A stretch of DNA of 64,000 nucleotides, taken from NCBI RefSeq assembly GCF_001428105.1, contig NZ_LMSJ01000009.1, positions 62,001 to 126,000 of the forward strand, written 5' to 3'. The notes beneath the pieces were generated by a model. The model was not told the origin of the DNA, searched no databases, and saw only the letters and a list, made by a program, of their open reading frames with translations. The translations under genes and the position numbers were made by a program. Position 1 is the first letter of the stretch. Each line of letters opens with the position of its first letter. Source of the DNA: Paenibacillus sp. Soil766. GTDB taxonomy: Bacteria > Bacillota > Bacilli > Paenibacillales > NBRC-103111. This document shows, piece after piece, positions 62,273 through 64,000 of this stretch.

Positions 62273-62314
62273 CACATGTCAGAATTTATCCAGGTAAATA
62301 CGAGCGGACTCAAT

Positions 62315-62355
62315 TAAGCAGGGATCCTCTTTGGGAGTTATTCCTGCTTATTTTT
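62315..62355 (+). terminator. Possible second stem-loop terminator
   Basis: TAAGCAGG (62315-62322) and CCTGCTTA (62343-62350) with an inner CTC/GAG pairing, then TTTTTAA. It just precedes the pirin promoter. Confidence 0.5.
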
Positions 62356-62360
62356 AACTG

Positions 62361-62414
62361 TTGACTGGCAACTGCAATAGTAATATATTTAATATTATTA
62401 GATGAAATAATATT
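62361..62414 (+). promoter_or_regulatory. Promoter and MarR-type operator of the pirin operon
   Basis: TTGACT (62361-62366), 17 bases, TATATT (62384-62389). A perfect inverted repeat AATATTATT (62391-62399), AGATGA, AATAATATT (62406-62414) covers the start site, a suitable place for the MarR repressor encoded in this operon. Confidence 0.65.
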
Positions 62415-62465
62415 AGGATATTTTATTCGCTAAATATACATCCTATCAGACAAGGAGATATTCCT

Positions 62466-63239
62466 ATGAATATTCAAATACTAGGACCAGAACATCAGGG
62501 GAGAGAAGAATTCGACGGAGGCAAAATAATGGCTCAGAAACCATTAGGATTCTCGGGCCAAGGGGCAGTTACGGTTAGACTAGGTCCGTTATTCTATTGG
62601 GCATGGGGACATGCAGAAGCAGCAGGAGGGATTGGGTTTCATCCTCACCAAGGGTTCGAGATTCTATCTTATGGCATCACCGGTCAAGGCTTTCACCGAG
62701 ACACGCTCGGAACGGAAAGCACACTGCAGCCTGGAGATATTCAACTCATGCAAGCAGGATCAGGAATGCATCATGCTGAGAGCGTCGAAGCGGGCTTTGA
62801 AAGCTTTCAAATTTGGCTTGAGCCTTACTTGAATGAAGCTGTACGGCGAGAGCCAACCTATTCACTATACAAGTCCGAGGAATTCCCTCAGACAGACCAG
62901 GATGGCGTTAAGGTGAAGACCATTCTGGGTGAAGGATCGCCTGTCCGTAAACTCTTTAGTGATGCACGTATGTTTGACATTGAAATTAATGCAGGTGCGT
63001 CCTACGTTCACCGGCTATTACCGAACCGCACACTTGCCGGACTTTCGATTAGAGGCAGCGGTGGTTCCTTTATCATACAGGGACAAGAGCCCGTCCATTT
63101 TGTGAATAAAGACTTTGCTATCGCTCAAACGGACCAAGAGGAGGATATCATCATTCGTGCGGATGGAGAGACACTTCGAATATTTCTAATTGAAGTTCCT
63201 ATTCAAGTCGATTATCCTTTGTATAACAAAGCTAGATAA
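62466..63239 (+). CDS. Pirin family protein
   Basis: A 257-residue bicupin of the pirin family. Metal ligands are visible in GFHPHQGFEILSYG (two His) and QAGSGMHHAESVE (His and Glu). Bacterial pirins can act as quercetin 2,3-dioxygenases or as redox-linked cofactors; which applies here is unknown. AAGGAGA precedes the ATG. It is co-transcribed with the MarR gene 12 bases downstream, a common pairing that suggests induction by quinones or phenolics. Confidence 0.9.
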   Translation: MNIQILGPEHQGREEFDGGKIMAQKPLGFSGQGAVTVRLGPLFYWAWGHAEAAGGIGFHPHQGFEILSYGITGQGFHRDTLGTESTLQPGDIQLMQAGSGMHHAESVEAGFESFQIWLEPYLNEAVRREPTYSLYKSEEFPQTDQDGVKVKTILGEGSPVRKLFSDARMFDIEINAGASYVHRLLPNRTLAGLSIRGSGGSFIIQGQEPVHFVNKDFAIAQTDQEEDIIIRADGETLRIFLIEVPIQVDYPLYNKAR

Positions 63240-63251
63240 GGTGGTTGAAGA

Positions 63252-63728
63252 ATGATTGAACGCGACGCTGAGGGTAAGGCACTTGATTTAAGGCTTACAC
63301 GCGTACTAAAAAACATGGTAACTGTACTGTATGGAAGCTTAGAACGCGACATTGACAGCTATGGTCTCAGTAGGGAAACTTTTCAGATTCTTGAGTTTCT
63401 CTACAATAAAGGGCCGCACCCTATTCAGAAAATAAGTGATACCTTCGCAATCCCAAGTGGGAGTATCACGTATGTGGTTGATAAGTTGGAAAAGAAGGAG
63501 TTCGTGGTACGACTGCCGATTCCTGGAGATCGACGTAAAACGAATGTGGCCTTAACTGAAGCTGGACGTAACTACTTCGATACGATTTTCCCCACGCATG
63601 TGCAAACCATTTCCAACAATTTGTCTTATGTTACGGATGAGGAAAAGCTCCAACTTATTGAGTTGCTGAAGAAGATTGGGTACGGGATTAAGAATGCGCA
63701 ACATGATCAGGCGGATAATGGTGAGTAA
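63252..63728 (+). CDS. MarR-family repressor, MhqR/YkvE-like
   Basis: A 158-residue winged-helix repressor. The HTH reads HPIQKISDTFAIPSGSITYVVDKLEKKEFVVR, followed by the wing PGDRRKTNVALTEAG. There is no Cys, so sensing is not by thiol oxidation; the MhqR group binds quinone-type ligands. AAGGTGG precedes the ATG. It probably represses its own operon at the palindrome 62391-62414. Confidence 0.88.
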   Translation: MIERDAEGKALDLRLTRVLKNMVTVLYGSLERDIDSYGLSRETFQILEFLYNKGPHPIQKISDTFAIPSGSITYVVDKLEKKEFVVRLPIPGDRRKTNVALTEAGRNYFDTIFPTHVQTISNNLSYVTDEEKLQLIELLKKIGYGIKNAQHDQADNGE

Positions 63729-63827
63729 CTTCTGACTCCTAAGCTTGCCTTGCTCAATGCATAAAGAATGGTTATGATAACAACATAAATGATGAGTAGG
63801 GGAGGTGTCATTATAACAACATCCATC

Positions 63828-64000
63828 ATGAACGCAGAAGTAGTCATGCATGAACTTGAAGCTCTCGGCAAGGAACGAATGAAGAAAATGTATGTGTCGA
63901 ATGGTGCTCACGAGCCGGTATTTGGCGTAGCAACAGGTGCGATGAAACCGTTAGTAAAGCAAATCAAAATCAACCAACCGTTAGCGGAAGAACTTTACGC
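63828..64000 (+). CDS. DNA alkylation repair protein, 5' part (cut by window)
   Basis: The first 57 codons of a HEAT-like (AlkD-related) DNA alkylation repair family protein, reading MNAEVVMHELEALGKERMKKMY, then SNGAHEPVFGVATGAMKPLVKQ. This matches the N-terminus of Bacillota members. The ATG at 63828 lies 22 bases after GGAGG (63801-63805), which is long; in-frame ATT (63810) and ATA (63813) have normal spacing. The start is therefore uncertain. Continues beyond the window. Confidence 0.75.
   Translation, partial: MNAEVVMHELEALGKERMKKMYVSNGAHEPVFGVATGAMKPLVKQIKINQPLAEELY

Overview
The window reads as chromosome of a Gram-positive, endospore-forming Bacillota, most likely Paenibacillus or a close relative. 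The evidence is spore-germination genes (Ger(x)C lipoprotein, GerAB permease, SleB/CwlJ-type hydrolase), strong AGGAGG-type ribosome binding sites, a T-box leader, a Zur-type zinc regulon, YtrA-type GntR regulation and a lysine 2,3-aminomutase cluster like the Bacillus yodT-kamA region. G+C looks moderate. I saw no tRNA, rRNA, CRISPR array, phage or intact insertion sequence.

Layout. 1-2.2 kb: end of a ger operon. 2.3-5.9 kb: small membrane, CBS, DUF4309 and MDR oxidoreductase genes. 6-9.8 kb: a DrrAB-type exporter facing a YtrA-type ABC operon with a recognisable operator. 9.9-13.8 kb: DUF4386 protein, peroxiredoxin-like protein, Lsa-type ABC-F protein and an AAA ATPase. 13.9-19.9 kb: a zinc block (ycgRQ-like pair divergent from znuCBA and a COG0523 GTPase) with four Zur-like boxes. 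20.0-20.2 kb: a GC-rich structured repeat. 21.7-35.3 kb: a sigma-54 block made of rpoN, a PAS/AAA/Fis enhancer-binding protein, two nearly identical -24/-12 promoters, genes for beta-lysine catabolism and an IcmF-type fused mutase. 35.4-42.9 kb: sugar isomerase, 7TM histidine kinase, MreB-like, NIF3, GrpB, GH43-like and hydroxyacid dehydrogenase genes. 43.1-51.0 kb: a tightly coupled five-gene operon (SWIM, HEAT, MoxR AAA, DUF5682, VWA) resembling the uncharacterised E. coli yehLMPQ set. 51.1-58.2 kb: AraC/GH130 pair, T-box plus long-type IleRS, spore hydrolase and phosphodiester glycosidase. 58.4-62.2 kb: a TetR regulon with three matching operators, a leaderless tetR and a frameshifted SDR gene. 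62.4-64 kb: pirin/MarR operon and the start of a DNA alkylation repair gene.

How the genes work together. In the sigma-54 block, KamA, the acetyltransferase, the aminotransferase, the two CoA-transferase subunits and the M20 deacylase can be ordered into a route from L-lysine through beta-lysine and N6-acetyl-beta-lysine towards 4-aminobutyrate. The sigma factor and its activator lie in the same 10 kb. The zinc block combines uptake (ZnuABC), metal allocation (ZagA/YciC type) and a His-rich membrane permease under apparently shared Zur control. The 43-51 kb operon is the best candidate for an undescribed system: an ATPase-VWA pair with a zinc-finger protein, a HEAT scaffold and a large DUF5682 protein, with no known substrate.
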